Shown here: in pieces, positions 43,205-51,566 of the stretch
How positions within the stretch are numbered: position 1 is the first letter of the stretch
How the letters are laid out: each line of letters begins with the position of its first letter
Source: Salinimicrobium sp050750585
GTDB lineage: Bacteria > Bacteroidota > Bacteroidia > Flavobacteriales > Flavobacteriaceae
Direction: 5' to 3'
Length of the DNA stretch: 64,000 nt
Assembly (NCBI RefSeq): GCF_050750585.1
Contig: NZ_JBOJLM010000012.1
Span: forward strand, 1 to 64,000
Notes under the pieces: model-generated
The model's database searches: none
The model's input: the letters and a program-made list of their open reading frames with translations, nothing else
Told to the model about the DNA's origin: nothing
Translations under genes and position numbers: made by a program

Positions 43205-43435
43205 CTAAAGATCAAAAACTGATGTGCGTTTTGAGTAGATCATGTCCTTGAACCTGAGGAGGAAAGCAAATGTGAGATAAACTGCAAAACCTATCCCAAA
43301 AGTGGCAAACGAAAGGTAGATAAAGAACAACCTTACGTTTTTAGCTCTCATCCCAAGTTTATCGGCGAAGCGCGAAGAAACATAAAACCCATGTCTCTCA
43401 AAAAAGTTCCTTATTTGGTTCACCCATCTCTGCAT
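43205..43435 (-). CDS. PspC-family membrane protein
   Basis: A 76-residue protein with the PspC fold: VSSRFADKLGMRAKNVRLFFIYLSF followed by a membrane segment (ATFGIGFAVYLTFAFLLRF). PspC proteins act in envelope-stress sensing. Only PspC is present; there is no pspA or pspB nearby. It lies 12 bp downstream of the DUF2851 gene. Confidence 0.85.
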   Translation of the reverse strand: MQRWVNQIRNFFERHGFYVSSRFADKLGMRAKNVRLFFIYLSFATFGIGFAVYLTFAFLLRFKDMIYSKRTSVFDL

Positions 43436-43447
43436 ATCACAAATATA

Positions 43448-44737
43448 TTAAAAATGTGGTTGCTGTTGCAAGATTTCCAGGCCTACTGCACAATGTAGAC
43501 AGGCTTTCCTGTCACAGTACTCTTTTTTTAACTGCAGTAAGGCCTGTGATCTTAGTGCATCCTTCACGATAGATGGTCTTAGGGTTTTAAATTTTTTGAC
43601 GATTTCATTTTCCTCTGCAGCTACGGCCTCAATAAGGGGAGCCACTATCTCGAAAGCATCTTTCCCCTCACTTTTAAGGTAGGCAAATTTTACAGGAACC
43701 ACAGTATTCACGATGAGAAGGTCCAGGAACTTCTTTCCCGGTTTCTTTATTCTCGCAGTGTGCCTGCGAGAAAAGGTGTAGTGCGTATTCCAGAATTCAT
43801 TTAAACGCACTTCGAAAAGTTCGTGAACCTGTTGCGTATTTTGACATTTTTGAAGCCTGGAAAAAAGCGCGGTATGTTCACAGTATACTGCTGCGAGCTG
43901 CACCAACCTAATTTCAGGGAAGTTATCGGGCCTTAGACGAAAATATTTAACAGGCAGAACTCCTTTTCTACACAAGGCAAACTTATGCTGCAAATAGAGA
44001 TAGATCTCTTTTAACTTTAAAAAATAAGGTTCTTCATGATCTTTTTCCAGCAGCCCCGCCTGCCCTAGTAGCAATGCTTCCATTTCTAGAGCATTTGCTC
44101 TCACTTTTCTTACTACCGGAAAAGGAATAGATCCCGCGATACTCAGAAAAGCCTCCCCGTTTATATTGAGCCCAAAGTTTTTGGCCAACATTTGAAAAAG
44201 CACCGCCTCCCAATCTCCGGCAGTTTTTGAGAGCAGTTCTGAAATGAGGGACGATTTTTTCTCCAGTCTTTCTACATATAGCCGCTCCAGCCAATTGTCT
44301 ATTACAAAATCATCAATAGCGGGCAGCTCCTTTTCGCAATTGATCCATTTCCCATGATCTTCTGCACACAACCTGTTGTAGCTATCAAGGCTTTCAGGCA
44401 AGACCAGAGACTGCAACTCCATGACCGGAAGTGGCGAATTGTCTCTTCGGAAGATATCAACGTCATGAATCCAGACAATATGAAGAATCACATTATCATA
44501 AGCAGAATCGGTCTCATGCCCATGCATATACCAATCTGAAGAGCGAATATGGATTTCAACATTTCCTGCCCATTCCTGATCGTTTATCCGGAGCCTTGAG
44601 TACAGGAAATCGGGACCTGAAAGCTCATTGTGCAGACCTGGTGAGATGACGCTAACCACAGCGCCATCTACAGTTTTCATCTCCTGTAGTTCGAACTTCT
44701 GAAACTGCCATAAATAGTGTAGATAATCTTCCCGCAT
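43448..44737 (-). CDS. DUF2851 family protein
   Basis: A 429-residue soluble protein of a Bacteroidota-typical family. The N-terminus (MREDYLHYLWQFQKFELQEM) and the segment GPDFLYSRLRINDQEWAGNVEIHIRSSDW with HVVWIHD-like HIVWIHDVDIF are characteristic. They suggest a restriction-endonuclease-like nuclease fold, which is not established. C-terminal cysteines (CDRKACLHC) may bind metal. I chose the ATG at 44737; the upstream eight codons lack support. Function unknown. Confidence 0.85.
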   Translation of the reverse strand: MREDYLHYLWQFQKFELQEMKTVDGAVVSVISPGLHNELSGPDFLYSRLRINDQEWAGNVEIHIRSSDWYMHGHETDSAYDNVILHIVWIHDVDIFRRDNSPLPVMELQSLVLPESLDSYNRLCAEDHGKWINCEKELPAIDDFVIDNWLERLYVERLEKKSSLISELLSKTAGDWEAVLFQMLAKNFGLNINGEAFLSIAGSIPFPVVRKVRANALEMEALLLGQAGLLEKDHEEPYFLKLKEIYLYLQHKFALCRKGVLPVKYFRLRPDNFPEIRLVQLAAVYCEHTALFSRLQKCQNTQQVHELFEVRLNEFWNTHYTFSRRHTARIKKPGKKFLDLLIVNTVVPVKFAYLKSEGKDAFEIVAPLIEAVAAEENEIVKKFKTLRPSIVKDALRSQALLQLKKEYCDRKACLHCAVGLEILQQQPHF

Positions 44738-44815
44738 CAAATAAAAGTATACAATATTCACATACCTTATTGATACACAATTAAATAAAATGACAGATTC
44801 GCCTTACAACTAATG

Positions 44816-45514
44816 TTAATTTTCGATAAGCAACTTTTGCTTTACCTCCGGATAAAATTTCTCTACCCAACGGCGGTACATTTCCCCACTGGGATGAAGA
44901 TTATCATCGGCAATTAATTCAGGTTGTTCTATTGCTTCACGGGAAATGGGCGTAATATCATAAAATTCTACATTAAATTCTGAAGCTACTTCCTTAAAAA
45001 CTTCATTGAATTCATCTATTTCAAGTCCAATTTTCTCAGCATTTTCGGCACCAAATGGCGTCACTCCATAATCGGGAATGCTCACTGCAAAAACCCCTGC
45101 TGCTCCATTACCCGAATGTGCTATAGCTTCTTTAAAAACCTCCTTCAGGTCTTCCCGATAAGTTTCTATAGATTTTCCCTGGTACTGATTATTCACCCCA
45201 ATGAGCACCGAAACAAGATCATATTTTTCATTGTTTAGCTGCTCATCTATAGCCTTTAAAAGATCCTGAGTGGTCCATCCGGTAGTGGCAATGATCCTGG
45301 GATCTTTAATTTCAAACCCATCGGCTCTTAATTTTTCTACAAGCTGCACAGGCCATCTCATTTCGGGAGCCACACTTTCCCCTATAGTATAAGAATCTCC
45401 CAAAGCCAGGTATCGCAATGGTTGTTGTTCTACTACTGTAATATTTTCTGAAGAATTCTCTTTACATCCCGCAAACAGCATCAGCATTAAGCAGATTATG
45501 AATATTTGTTTCAT
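44816..45514 (-). CDS. SGNH/GDSL-family hydrolase lipoprotein
   Basis: A 232-residue predicted lipoprotein: MKQIFIICLMLMLFAGC ends in a lipobox. SGNH blocks are present: block I LALGDSYTIGE with the nucleophilic Ser, block III IGVNNQYQG, and block V DDNLHPSGEMYRRW with Asp and His. Such enzymes are esterases, acetyl-hydrolases or lysophospholipases. The periplasmic or outer-membrane location suggests polysaccharide or lipid deacylation, but the substrate is unknown. I chose the ATG at 45514 over a TTG one codon upstream. Confidence 0.9.
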   Translation of the reverse strand: MKQIFIICLMLMLFAGCKENSSENITVVEQQPLRYLALGDSYTIGESVAPEMRWPVQLVEKLRADGFEIKDPRIIATTGWTTQDLLKAIDEQLNNEKYDLVSVLIGVNNQYQGKSIETYREDLKEVFKEAIAHSGNGAAGVFAVSIPDYGVTPFGAENAEKIGLEIDEFNEVFKEVASEFNVEFYDITPISREAIEQPELIADDNLHPSGEMYRRWVEKFYPEVKQKLLIEN

Positions 45515-45711
45515 CAATTTAAGTTTTAAGTCACCAAAATATACTATTCAACAGCAGCAGTACAAATCCTGCCGGGAACTTTTTTAGAAATGATCAGTAA
45601 AAATGGCATTTTTGAGAGGGCAATTTTCAGGAAATTCTTAATTCACGGTTAAACAGGTTGCTGCTCGATTAATTTTCGGCTAAATATTTTATCTTACTCA
45701 AAACCTTGCCC

Positions 45712-45888
45712 ATGAAACCCACACCACCTCCACCGGGAGAGCAAAACCCGGATAATAAAGCCGGGAAACCTCCAAAGAAGGAAAATAAATTCATGTCTCT
45801 GCTCAAAAAAGTAGGATTTAATATTTGGCTGGCTGTAATGGTTATTGGAGGCGCACTGGCTTTTGTTACAGCTCTGTTCCTGGTATGA
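45712..45888 (+). CDS. Small proline-rich membrane protein
   Basis: A 58-residue protein with a proline-rich polar N-terminus (MKPTPPPPGEQNPDNKAGKP) and one C-terminal membrane segment (IWLAVMVIGGALAFVTALFLV). I chose the ATG at 45712; a TTG two codons upstream is in frame. The stop overlaps the start of the next gene (ATGA), so the two are translationally coupled. In position it may be an accessory subunit of that membrane protein. Family not recognised. Confidence 0.65.
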   Translation: MKPTPPPPGEQNPDNKAGKPPKKENKFMSLLKKVGFNIWLAVMVIGGALAFVTALFLV

Positions 45889-46268
45889 AAAATATCTATC
45901 TGCTTTTCAGTATTTGCCTCGCAGCCTTTCTTCTGAATATAGCTTTAATAAAGCTAGCAGTTGATTTACCCGAATTTTTCACTTCTCACCTCAATGATCT
46001 TTTATGCATGCCCATAGTTTTAAGTATATGCCTGTTTATTATTAGAAGCTTCAGCAGAAACAAGGGCATCAGGATTTCCCTTTTTTCAGCTTGCTCTCTC
46101 GCGGTACTTTATTCTGTTTATTTTGAGCTTTATCTTCCTGAACACTCTACAAGATATACCTCAGATGTAATAGATGTGATTTTGTACTTTTCAGGTGCAT
46201 TTGCTTTTTGGTTGGTTCAGGGAATGGAAGCAGGCAGGAAATCTTCAGCAATAAAAAAAGCTGCCTAA
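45885..46268 (+). CDS. Conserved integral membrane protein, 127 aa
   Basis: Four predicted membrane segments: YLLFSICLAAFLLNIALIKL, LLCMPIVLSICLFIIRSF, ISLFSACSLAVLYSVYFELY and VIDVILYFSGAFAFWLVQG. Conserved-looking acidic and arginine residues lie between them. The layout is somewhat VanZ-like, but I cannot name a family with confidence. It is coupled to the upstream small protein by a four-base overlap. Function unknown. Confidence 0.75.
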   Translation: MKNIYLLFSICLAAFLLNIALIKLAVDLPEFFTSHLNDLLCMPIVLSICLFIIRSFSRNKGIRISLFSACSLAVLYSVYFELYLPEHSTRYTSDVIDVILYFSGAFAFWLVQGMEAGRKSSAIKKAA

Positions 46269-46299
46269 AATAAGAAATTAAGACAGCTCTTCAATATTT

Positions 46300-46345
46300 A
46301 AAACGATAAGTCCTGAATTCTGACTCCAGGCTCCTGGTTCTTAAT
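46300..46345. repeat. Degenerate heptad array
   Basis: TCCTGAA, TTCTGAC, TCCAGGC, TCCTGGT, TCTTAAT: five 7-base words between the membrane-protein gene and the 3' end of the CBS-like gene. Confidence 0.45.
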
Positions 46346-47321
46346 CAATATATCCCATTTTTCGCATCCATTCATCATTGAACATTTTACCTACATAGCG
46401 GCTGCCGTGATCGTGAAATAAAATTACCACCACATCATCTTTCTTAAAATGTTCTTTTAGCTGAAGAAGCCCTTTTATAGCGGCTCCCGCACTATTCCCA
46501 AGAAACATCCCCTCTTCTTTAGCCAGCCTTTGGGTATAAACTGCTGCATATTTATCGGTCACCTTTGTAAAACCGTCAATAATGTCAAAATCTACATTCT
46601 TCGGAAGGATATCTTCCCCAATTCCCTCTGTAACGTAAGGATAAATCTCCTTCTCATCAAATTCGCCGGTTTCATGGTATTTTTTAAACACCGAACCATA
46701 GGTATCGACTCCCCAAACCTTCACATTTGGATTTTGCTCTTTCAGGTATTTTCCCACTCCCGAAATAGTTCCGCCGGTACCCACACCTACTACAAAATGT
46801 GTCACTTTTCCGTCGGTTTGTTTCCAAATTTCGGGCCCTGTACTCTCGTAGTGGGCTTTGGTATTGGAGAGGTTGTCGTACTGGTTCACATACCAGGAAT
46901 TCGGGGTTTCTTCAGAAAGACGTTTTGAAGTGGAGTAGTAAGATTGAGGATCGTCGGGCGCTACATCGGTTGGGCAAACTACAACCTCACTGCCTACGGC
47001 TCGTAAAATGTCAATTTTCTCCTTAGACTGTTTGTCGGCCATTACACAGATCATCCGGTAGCCCTTCACTATAGCGGCAAGAGCAAGCCCCATCCCCGTA
47101 TTTCCCGAAGTCCCTTCAATAATGGTTCCCCCCGGCTTAAGAAGTCCGGCAGCTTCGGCATCTTCAATCATTTTCACCGCCATACGGTCCTTTACCGAAT
47201 TTCCGGGGTTGAAAGTTTCATATTTTGCCAGTACCAGGGCGTCTATACCTTCTGTAAGCTTATTGATCTTAACAAGAGGCGTATTTCCAATGGTACCTAG
47301 TATATTTTCAGCGTATTCCAT
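46341..47321 (-). CDS. PLP-dependent cysteine synthase / cystathionine beta-synthase-like enzyme
   Basis: A fold-type II PLP enzyme of 326 residues. The PLP lysine is in FNPGNSVKDRMAVKM, the substrate loop is EGTSGNTGMGLALA, the phosphate loop is VGVGTGGTISGVGKY, and the C-terminal Ser/Gly segment is GNSAGAAIKGL. The sequence is closer to cystathionine beta-synthase catalytic cores (DDPQSYYSTSKRLSEETPNSW; EGIGEDILPKNVDF) than to CysK. The CBS regulatory domains are absent. It could make cystathionine or cysteine, and context does not decide. It lies about 95 bp downstream of the permease gene. Confidence 0.9.
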   Translation of the reverse strand: MEYAENILGTIGNTPLVKINKLTEGIDALVLAKYETFNPGNSVKDRMAVKMIEDAEAAGLLKPGGTIIEGTSGNTGMGLALAAIVKGYRMICVMADKQSKEKIDILRAVGSEVVVCPTDVAPDDPQSYYSTSKRLSEETPNSWYVNQYDNLSNTKAHYESTGPEIWKQTDGKVTHFVVGVGTGGTISGVGKYLKEQNPNVKVWGVDTYGSVFKKYHETGEFDEKEIYPYVTEGIGEDILPKNVDFDIIDGFTKVTDKYAAVYTQRLAKEEGMFLGNSAGAAIKGLLQLKEHFKKDDVVVILFHDHGSRYVGKMFNDEWMRKMGYID

Positions 47322-47414
47322 ATCTCAAATTTTCGGCTGCAAAGGTAAGAAAAAAAGCAGCTTTAGAAAGATTGCAAAAGGGATGCCGAAAATGGCATTT
47401 TTGACACCTCTTAC

Positions 47415-48650
47415 TTAATCGAACTTCATGGCCTTTACCGGGGAGATCCTGGTAATGATAAAAGAAGGAATAAGCAGCATTAGCATACACAAAAAGAGGG
47501 TGCCCAAATTAACAGCTACAATGTACTCCCATCCAATGTACACGGGTGCTTCGGTCACATAGTAAGTTTCGGGGTTAAGCGGAATAAGCTTGAGGTACTT
47601 TTGTGCAAATAACAGCCCCAGACCTATTAAATTTCCCCAGAAAAGACCCAGCAGGATTAAATATCCGGCGTTATATAAAAAGATCTTTCTTACACTCCAG
47701 TCGCTGCTGCCAAGGGCTTTTAAAATGCCAATCATTTGTGTTCGCTCCAGGATAAGCACCAAAAGAGCGGTGATCATATTGATGCCTGCCACCAGGATCA
47801 TGATCCCAATAATAAGCGCGACGTTAAAATCGAAAAGCGACAACCATTCAAAAAGTGAATAATACTGCTGCTTAATGGTGCGGGTGTCGAGAAATGATCC
47901 GGTATTCTCATAGATCTCCTGCCCTTTCTCTTCCAACTGACCAAAATCTTCAAGAAAAACCTCGAAATTGCCGACTTCATTTTTTTCCCAGCGGTTAATT
48001 CGCTGCACATGCCGAATATCGCCCAGCATATAGAGCTCATCAAACTCCTGGAACCCGGAATTATAAATTCCCGTGATCTCAAAAGCCCTGATTAACGGCG
48101 TCCTGCTGGTTTCATCCCTTAAAAAGTAAGTTACTGCCTTGTCTCCCACTTCCAAACCCAATCGGTTTGCAGTGTAACGGGAAATAAGCACTTCATTATT
48201 CAGGCCGTCGCTAACATTGGGCATCTTTCCTGCTACCAGGAAGTCTTCAAAATATTCCCAGTTAAAATCGGGCCCAACTCCTTTCACAATGATACCCTCA
48301 AAGTCGGTTTCAGTCCTGATTACTCCGCCCAGGTAGGCCGTGGCCTGGATGTGATCAATTCCATCTACACTGGTGAATTCTGGATAAAAATCCTGGTCGG
48401 TCGAGATAGGCGTTAAAGAAACCTGTGAATTGTTGTTGTCATAGCTCGAAATGGTGATATGACCGGTAAAAGCCGACATCTTTTCTCTTATCTTCTGCTG
48501 CAGTCCAAGGCTTGTAGCAAAAGCTACCAGCATCATTATCACACCAATAGCAATTGCAACAATTGCTATTTTTATTATAGGTGCCGATATGCTATTTTTG
48601 TGCTGCTTCGCACTAATAAGGCGCCTGGCGATAAACAATTCCAAATTCAA
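47415..48650 (-). CDS. LolC/E-like ABC transporter permease
   Basis: A 411-residue membrane protein with the MacB/FtsX architecture: one N-terminal membrane segment (IAIVAIAIGVIMMLVAFATSLGLQ), a large periplasmic domain of about 200 residues, then three C-terminal segments (FNVALIIGIMILVAGINMITALLVLIL; LILLGLFWGNLIGLGLLFA; LFLCMLMLLIPSFI). This matches LolC/E lipoprotein-release permeases. No ATPase gene is adjacent, so the partner LolD is elsewhere; the FtsE at 61 kb is unlikely to be it. No in-frame ATG is available and the start is TTG at 48650, only 8 bp from the divergent DUF1343 gene. Confidence 0.88.
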   Translation of the reverse strand: MNLELFIARRLISAKQHKNSISAPIIKIAIVAIAIGVIMMLVAFATSLGLQQKIREKMSAFTGHITISSYDNNNSQVSLTPISTDQDFYPEFTSVDGIDHIQATAYLGGVIRTETDFEGIIVKGVGPDFNWEYFEDFLVAGKMPNVSDGLNNEVLISRYTANRLGLEVGDKAVTYFLRDETSRTPLIRAFEITGIYNSGFQEFDELYMLGDIRHVQRINRWEKNEVGNFEVFLEDFGQLEEKGQEIYENTGSFLDTRTIKQQYYSLFEWLSLFDFNVALIIGIMILVAGINMITALLVLILERTQMIGILKALGSSDWSVRKIFLYNAGYLILLGLFWGNLIGLGLLFAQKYLKLIPLNPETYYVTEAPVYIGWEYIVAVNLGTLFLCMLMLLIPSFIITRISPVKAMKFD

Positions 48651-48658
48651 GAGTAGCT

Positions 48659-49888
48659 ATGAGTTTTAGATTTTTCAAAAGTACATTTTTATTCCTAGTT
48701 ATTACCGCCACCGCCTGCGGAAACAATTCAGGAAATCCTTCAGTTAATTCTGCTGAAGCCAAAAACGAGTCCCCTGCCGAAATTTCAAAAGAGCTGAAGC
48801 TGGGTGCTGAAAGAACAGCCTATTATTTGCCATTTTTGGAAGGTAAGAAAGTTGGGCTGGTAGGAAACCAGACAAGTATTATTCCTACGGAAGCAGGAAA
48901 TGTACATCTTGTAGACACTCTTTTGGCCCTCGACGTGAATTTGGTTAAAGTTTTTGCCCCAGAGCATGGATTCCGGGGTACAGCCGATGCAGGCGAAGTG
49001 GTTGAAGACGGAAAAGACCCAAATACCGGCCTGCCGGTAATTTCCCTTTATGGAGATAACAAAAAACCCTCAGCACAACAGCTGGAAGGCCTTGACGTTC
49101 TGATTTTTGACCTTCAGGATGTGGGAGTGCGCTTCTACACCTATATTTCTACCCTGCATTACGTCATGGAAGCCGCTGCCGAAAATGACATTACAGTGAT
49201 CATTTTTGACCGACCAAATCCAAACGGTCATTACCTGGACGGGCCGGTGCTTGACCCGCAGTACAAAAGTTTTGTAGGGATGCATCCCATCCCGGTGGTA
49301 CACGGAATGACCATTGGAGAATACGCAAAAATGACTAATGGCGAGGACTGGTTGAAGAACGGCGTGCAAACCGATCTAAAAGTGATTGAAATGGAAAATT
49401 ATGTTCACAGCATGCCCTACGATCTTCCTGTAAAACCTTCTCCAAACCTTCCTAATGCAAAGTCAATTAACCTGTACCCCAGCATTTGTTTTTTTGAAGG
49501 AACCAACGTTAATGCAGGTCGCGGCACAAGTAAACAGTTCCAGGTATTTGGCTCCCCTTACCTTTCACAGGACGTATTTCCATTCACTTATGTTCCCGAG
49601 CCTAATGAAGGTGCCAAATCTCCAAAACACCTAAACAAGACCTGCTACGGAAGAGATCTCTCAAATGCAGCGCACCTGGATTATCTCAACCTTGAATGGC
49701 TTATAGAAGCATATAATCACAGCTCTCAAAAAGAGGAATTTTTCAACGCATTTTTCACAAAGCTCGCCGGAACCAAAGAACTGCAGAAGCAAATTGAAAA
49801 CGGAATGACCGCAGAAGCAATACGCGAAACCTGGAAACCTGGTTTAGAAGAGTTTAAAACAGTAAGGGAGAAGTATTTGTTGTATTAG
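48659..49888 (+). CDS. DUF1343 lipoprotein (NamZ-type exo-N-acetylmuramidase family)
   Basis: A 409-residue predicted lipoprotein: FLFLVITATAC is a lipobox. The mature protein starts near residue 20 and is DUF1343 throughout: GLVGNQTSIIPTEAGNVHLVD, FAPEHGFRGTADAGEVVED, VLIFDLQDVGVRFYTYISTL, and FFEGTNVNAGRGTSKQFQ with the conserved Glu. NamZ of Bacillus, a family member, removes N-acetylmuramic acid from peptidoglycan fragments. A role in cell-wall recycling is therefore likely. It diverges from the LolE-like permease with only 8 bp between. Confidence 0.92.
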   Translation: MSFRFFKSTFLFLVITATACGNNSGNPSVNSAEAKNESPAEISKELKLGAERTAYYLPFLEGKKVGLVGNQTSIIPTEAGNVHLVDTLLALDVNLVKVFAPEHGFRGTADAGEVVEDGKDPNTGLPVISLYGDNKKPSAQQLEGLDVLIFDLQDVGVRFYTYISTLHYVMEAAAENDITVIIFDRPNPNGHYLDGPVLDPQYKSFVGMHPIPVVHGMTIGEYAKMTNGEDWLKNGVQTDLKVIEMENYVHSMPYDLPVKPSPNLPNAKSINLYPSICFFEGTNVNAGRGTSKQFQVFGSPYLSQDVFPFTYVPEPNEGAKSPKHLNKTCYGRDLSNAAHLDYLNLEWLIEAYNHSSQKEEFFNAFFTKLAGTKELQKQIENGMTAEAIRETWKPGLEEFKTVREKYLLY

Positions 49889-50550
49889 TTGCGAGGTGCG
49901 GGTTTGATATGTTGCGGGTTGAATTATCAAAGTTGCAGGTTGCACGGTTGCAGGTTTTATTCAAGTTAAAACGTTTCCTGCCAGAAATAAATATGTTGCG
50001 GGTTGTGGGTTGAATTACTAAAGTTGCAGGTTGCACGGTTGCAGGTTTTATTGAAGTTGAAATCTTTGCTTTCGGAAGTAAATATGTTGCCAGTTTCGGG
50101 TTGCGGGTTGAAATTACCAAACTTGCAGGTTGCATGGTTGCAGGTTTGATAGAAGTTGAAAGTTTTCCTGCCGGGAATAAATATGTTGCGGGTTGCGGGT
50201 TGCGTGATGCGGGTTCAAATTACAAAAGTTGCAGGTTGCACGGTTGCAGGTTTTATTCAAGTTAAAACGTTTCCTGCCAGAAATAAATATGTTGCGGGTT
50301 TCGGGTTGAAATTACAAAAGTTGCAGGTTGCCAATTGCAGGTTTTATTGAGGTTGAAATCTTTGCTGCCGGAAGTAAATATGTTGCGGGTTGCGAGGTGC
50401 GGGTTGTATTACAAAATTTGCAGGTTGCCGGTTGCATGTTTTATGCAGATTGAAACGTTTCCTGCCGGAAGTAATTATGTTGCGGGTTGCGGGTTGCGGG
50501 ATTCGTGGTTCAGATTTATATCGCAGAATTACCTAATTAGAAACTTTTAA
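49889..50550. repeat. Heptad-based minisatellite array
   Basis: Seven occurrences of ATGTTGC, at 49909, 49993, 50084, 50183, 50289, 50380 and 50477, define six units of 84, 91, 99, 106, 91 and 97 bp, close to multiples of 7. Inside each unit the text reads as 7-base words (GTTGCGG, GGGTTGA, AAGTTGC, AGGTTGC, CAGGTTT). Units 1 and 4 share a long identical stretch, 2 resembles 5 and 3 resembles 6, so there is also a three-unit period (274 and 294 bp). No coding potential is credible, and this stretch has no other gene. Confidence 0.85.
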
Positions 50551-50559
50551 TCTTTGTTT

Positions 50560-50931
50560 TTAGGTTTTCCAGGATTTCTCAACATATTTTATAAAGGAAT
50601 TTATTTTGCGACCCAGGTCGTTATAATCATTCTTCAGGTAATGTTGATCTTCCATTATTTCCGGATAAAGATGAAGGATTTTCTCCAAATGATTTATAGT
50701 TTCATCATTACTTGCATGTGAATAAACCAGAAACTTTAGAAAATCTCCTTTGTACCTTCTCCTTCCGTAACCTTCAACAATATTTGTATTTACTGAATCT
50801 GCTGACCTTCTAATTTGACTTCCCAATTCATAAAGCTCGTATTTAGGTAACTTCAAACTTAATGTGTGAACCTTGTAGAATAAAACTAATGAGATGCGAA
50901 ATATCTCCAGCTCTTTATATGAATTTGCCAT
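50560..50931 (-). CDS. Four-helix-bundle protein (S23 / Avd-like)
   Basis: A 123-residue helical protein with the S23/four-helix-bundle signature: FRISLVLFYKVHTLSLKLP, then ELGSQIRRSADSVNTNIVEGYGRR and a C-terminal helix. Relatives are encoded in 23S rRNA intervening sequences, and Avd proteins accompany diversity-generating retroelements; no reverse transcriptase or variable repeat is present here. The gene stands between two heptad arrays of opposite orientation. A perfect inverted repeat (CTTTTAATT/AATTAAAAG) lies 7 bp before its ATG. Its nucleic-acid or protein partner is unknown. Confidence 0.88.
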   Translation of the reverse strand: MANSYKELEIFRISLVLFYKVHTLSLKLPKYELYELGSQIRRSADSVNTNIVEGYGRRRYKGDFLKFLVYSHASNDETINHLEKILHLYPEIMEDQHYLKNDYNDLGRKINSFIKYVEKSWKT

Positions 50932-50938
50932 AATTCTT

Positions 50939-50959
50939 CTTTTAATTGAAAATTAAAAG
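50939..50959. promoter_or_regulatory. Inverted repeat upstream of the four-helix-bundle gene
   Basis: CTTTTAATT, GAA, AATTAAAAG: a perfect 9-bp inverted repeat 7 bp before the ATG. It could be an operator or a leader hairpin masking the start. Confidence 0.5.
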
Positions 50960-50984
50960 ATAAGTATTTTTGTAGGTACCTCTT

Positions 50985-51046
50985 GAAGTAACTCGTAACC
51001 CGCAACGTGCAACAAGACAACTTGCAACAACAAGACCTGCAACTAA
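50985..51046. repeat. Heptad array, inverted relative to 49889-50550
   Basis: AACTCGT, AACCCGC, AACGTGC, AACAAGA, CAACTTG, CAACAAC and so on. On the opposite strand the words include GTTGCGG, GTTGCAC and GTTGCAG, the same vocabulary as the large array. The two therefore flank the four-helix-bundle gene as inverted repeats. Confidence 0.7.
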
Positions 51047-51048
51047 GC

Positions 51049-51540
51049 CTAAGGTAGTCTCTTCTTCATCTCCTCCACAATCCTGAAAGCTGCCGGACAA
51101 ATAGCGACATTTTTAATGGTGAGGTTTGAGATTTTGTGAAAGTCTTTCCGGTTGGTGTGAGGGAATTCACTGCAGGCCTTGGGCCGTACGTCGTAGATCA
51201 GGCAATAATTGTCGGGAGCCAGAAAAGCACAGGGCACTTCCTGAAGCACGTAATCATTATCTTCATCTATGCGCAGGTACTCGTCAATGAACTGCTGTGG
51301 TTTTTGGCGCAGGTGCTTTGAGATGCGCTCAATGTCTTTATTGGTAAAAAGAGGTCCGGTAGTTTTACAGCAGTTAGCACAGGTAAGACAATCGGTGCGG
51401 CTAAATTCTTCTTCGTGCAACTCCTGCATTTGCAGGTCAAGATGCCGCGGCGGCTTCTTTTTAAGACGCGAAAAAAATTTCTTATTCTCTGTATGTTTAT
51501 CTTTGGCCTTTTGCGGAAGCCCATTTAATTCATCCTGCAT
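51049..51540 (-). CDS. YkgJ-family cysteine-cluster protein
   Basis: A 163-residue protein of the zinc/iron-chelating YkgJ/CxxCxxCC family. The N-terminal cluster is DCLTCANCCKTTGPLF. Further cysteines occur in QEVPCAFLAPDNYCLIYDVRPKAC and NVAICPAAFRIV. Such clusters bind metal; substrate and reaction are unknown. I chose the ATG at 51540 because longer frames run into the divergent methyltransferase gene. Confidence 0.88.
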   Translation of the reverse strand: MQDELNGLPQKAKDKHTENKKFFSRLKKKPPRHLDLQMQELHEEEFSRTDCLTCANCCKTTGPLFTNKDIERISKHLRQKPQQFIDEYLRIDEDNDYVLQEVPCAFLAPDNYCLIYDVRPKACSEFPHTNRKDFHKISNLTIKNVAICPAAFRIVEEMKKRLP

Positions 51541-51566
51541 GCCGCAAAGATAAACAGAACCAACAC

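Noticed and set aside
49854..50350. Short ORFs in the repeat array
   Set aside because: They are translations of the heptad words in several frames and carry no start or composition support.
49889..50550. CRISPR array
   Set aside because: The units are related over their whole length with no unique spacers between constant repeats, and there are no cas genes in the window.
50560..50931. Diversity-generating retroelement (Avd-like protein)
   Set aside because: No reverse transcriptase, template repeat or variable repeat is present; the four-helix-bundle gene alone does not make a DGR.
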